Positions 32,819 through 32,870 of a DNA stretch of 32,870 nucleotides are shown in pieces. The DNA lies in the NCBI GenBank assembly GCA_036503775.1, contig DASXWH010000065.1:1-32870 (forward strand), read 5' to 3'. Position 1 is the first letter of the stretch; each line of letters begins with the position of its first letter. The stretch comes from Ohtaekwangia sp036503775. Its GTDB lineage: Bacteria; Bacteroidota; Bacteroidia; Cytophagales; Cyclobacteriaceae. The notes under the pieces were generated by a model. That model had not been told where the DNA came from and did not search any database. It was given only the letters and a program-made list of their open reading frames with translations. The translations under genes and the position numbers were made by a program.

Positions 32819-32849
32819 GGATATATATGGAACAAAGTGCCATATATCC
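32819..32849. repeat. AT-rich inverted repeat near the right edge
   Basis: GGATATATATGG at 32819-32830 faces CCATATATCC at 32840-32849 across nine bases, an imperfect stem with a two-base bulge. It is followed by GCACGTTGGCGGTAAT. The 169 bases after the giant gene hold no ORF that I can support. Confidence 0.5.
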
Positions 32850-32870
32850 GCACGTTGGCGGTAATTGTTT

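Noticed and set aside
1..32870. tRNA, rRNA, prophage or insertion-sequence content
   Set aside because: No cloverleaf with a TTC-type T-arm, no rRNA signature, no transposase or integrase motif and no terminal repeats with target duplication were recognised on either strand.

Overview
The window looks like a chromosomal segment of a Bacteroidota bacterium, most likely of the Cytophagales/Chitinophagales type. Several signs agree: two very large secreted proteins with C-terminal type IX secretion (T9SS) sorting domains, a C25-peptidase PorU2-like protein, a PadR regulator paired with a PspC/GIN-domain membrane protein, an ECF sigma - anti-sigma - outer-membrane-protein cassette, -7 boxes of the form TAnnTTTG, and few recognisable Shine-Dalgarno sites. 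I see no rRNA, tRNA, CRISPR array, transposase or phage gene.

Layout. 1-682: 3' end of a methylcrotonyl-CoA-carboxylase-like carboxyltransferase gene. 679-5641, minus strand: a ComEA-like helix-hairpin-helix protein followed by a 1339-residue superfamily 1 helicase whose C-terminus resembles a decayed Vsr/MTES_1575-type nuclease. 5881-8125, plus strand: hemA, a DinB-fold gene and paaD. 8243-8845: a putative lipoprotein. 8849-13753, minus strand: the PorU2-like C25 peptidase. 14015-16746: padR and the PspC/GIN gene, followed by a possible 18-residue membrane microprotein, competing hairpins and a small secreted protein gene. 17447-19784: ECF sigma factor, anti-sigma-like protein and a beta-barrel protein with a calcium-loop motif, closed by a clear intrinsic terminator. 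19950-23059: a TetR regulator and paaA, paaB, paaC of the phenylacetyl-CoA epoxidase. 23254-24696: a dihaem membrane cytochrome c and a cupin protein. 25016-32701: a 2561-residue repetitive secreted T9SS cargo protein.

How the genes work together. PaaA, PaaB, PaaC and PaaD contribute to aerobic phenylacetate catabolism. paaD, the subunit linked to Fe-S or iron maturation, lies about 12.5 kb from paaABC behind hemA, and paaE is not in the window. Two matching pseudopalindromes, upstream of tetR and of paaA, suggest that the TetR protein is a PaaR-type repressor. PaaB is internally duplicated. The PorU2-like protein and the giant cargo protein point to an active T9SS.

The least explained features are short phased repeats in spacers between same-strand genes (period 6-8 nt, clearest downstream of paaC, where five heptads face five inverted heptads), -7 boxes lying 4-9 nt before start codons (possible leaderless mRNAs), the helicase with a degenerate nuclease-like tail, and the microORF with alternative hairpins. 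I did not find a clearly new multi-gene system. These are leads from reading the sequence, not demonstrated systems.
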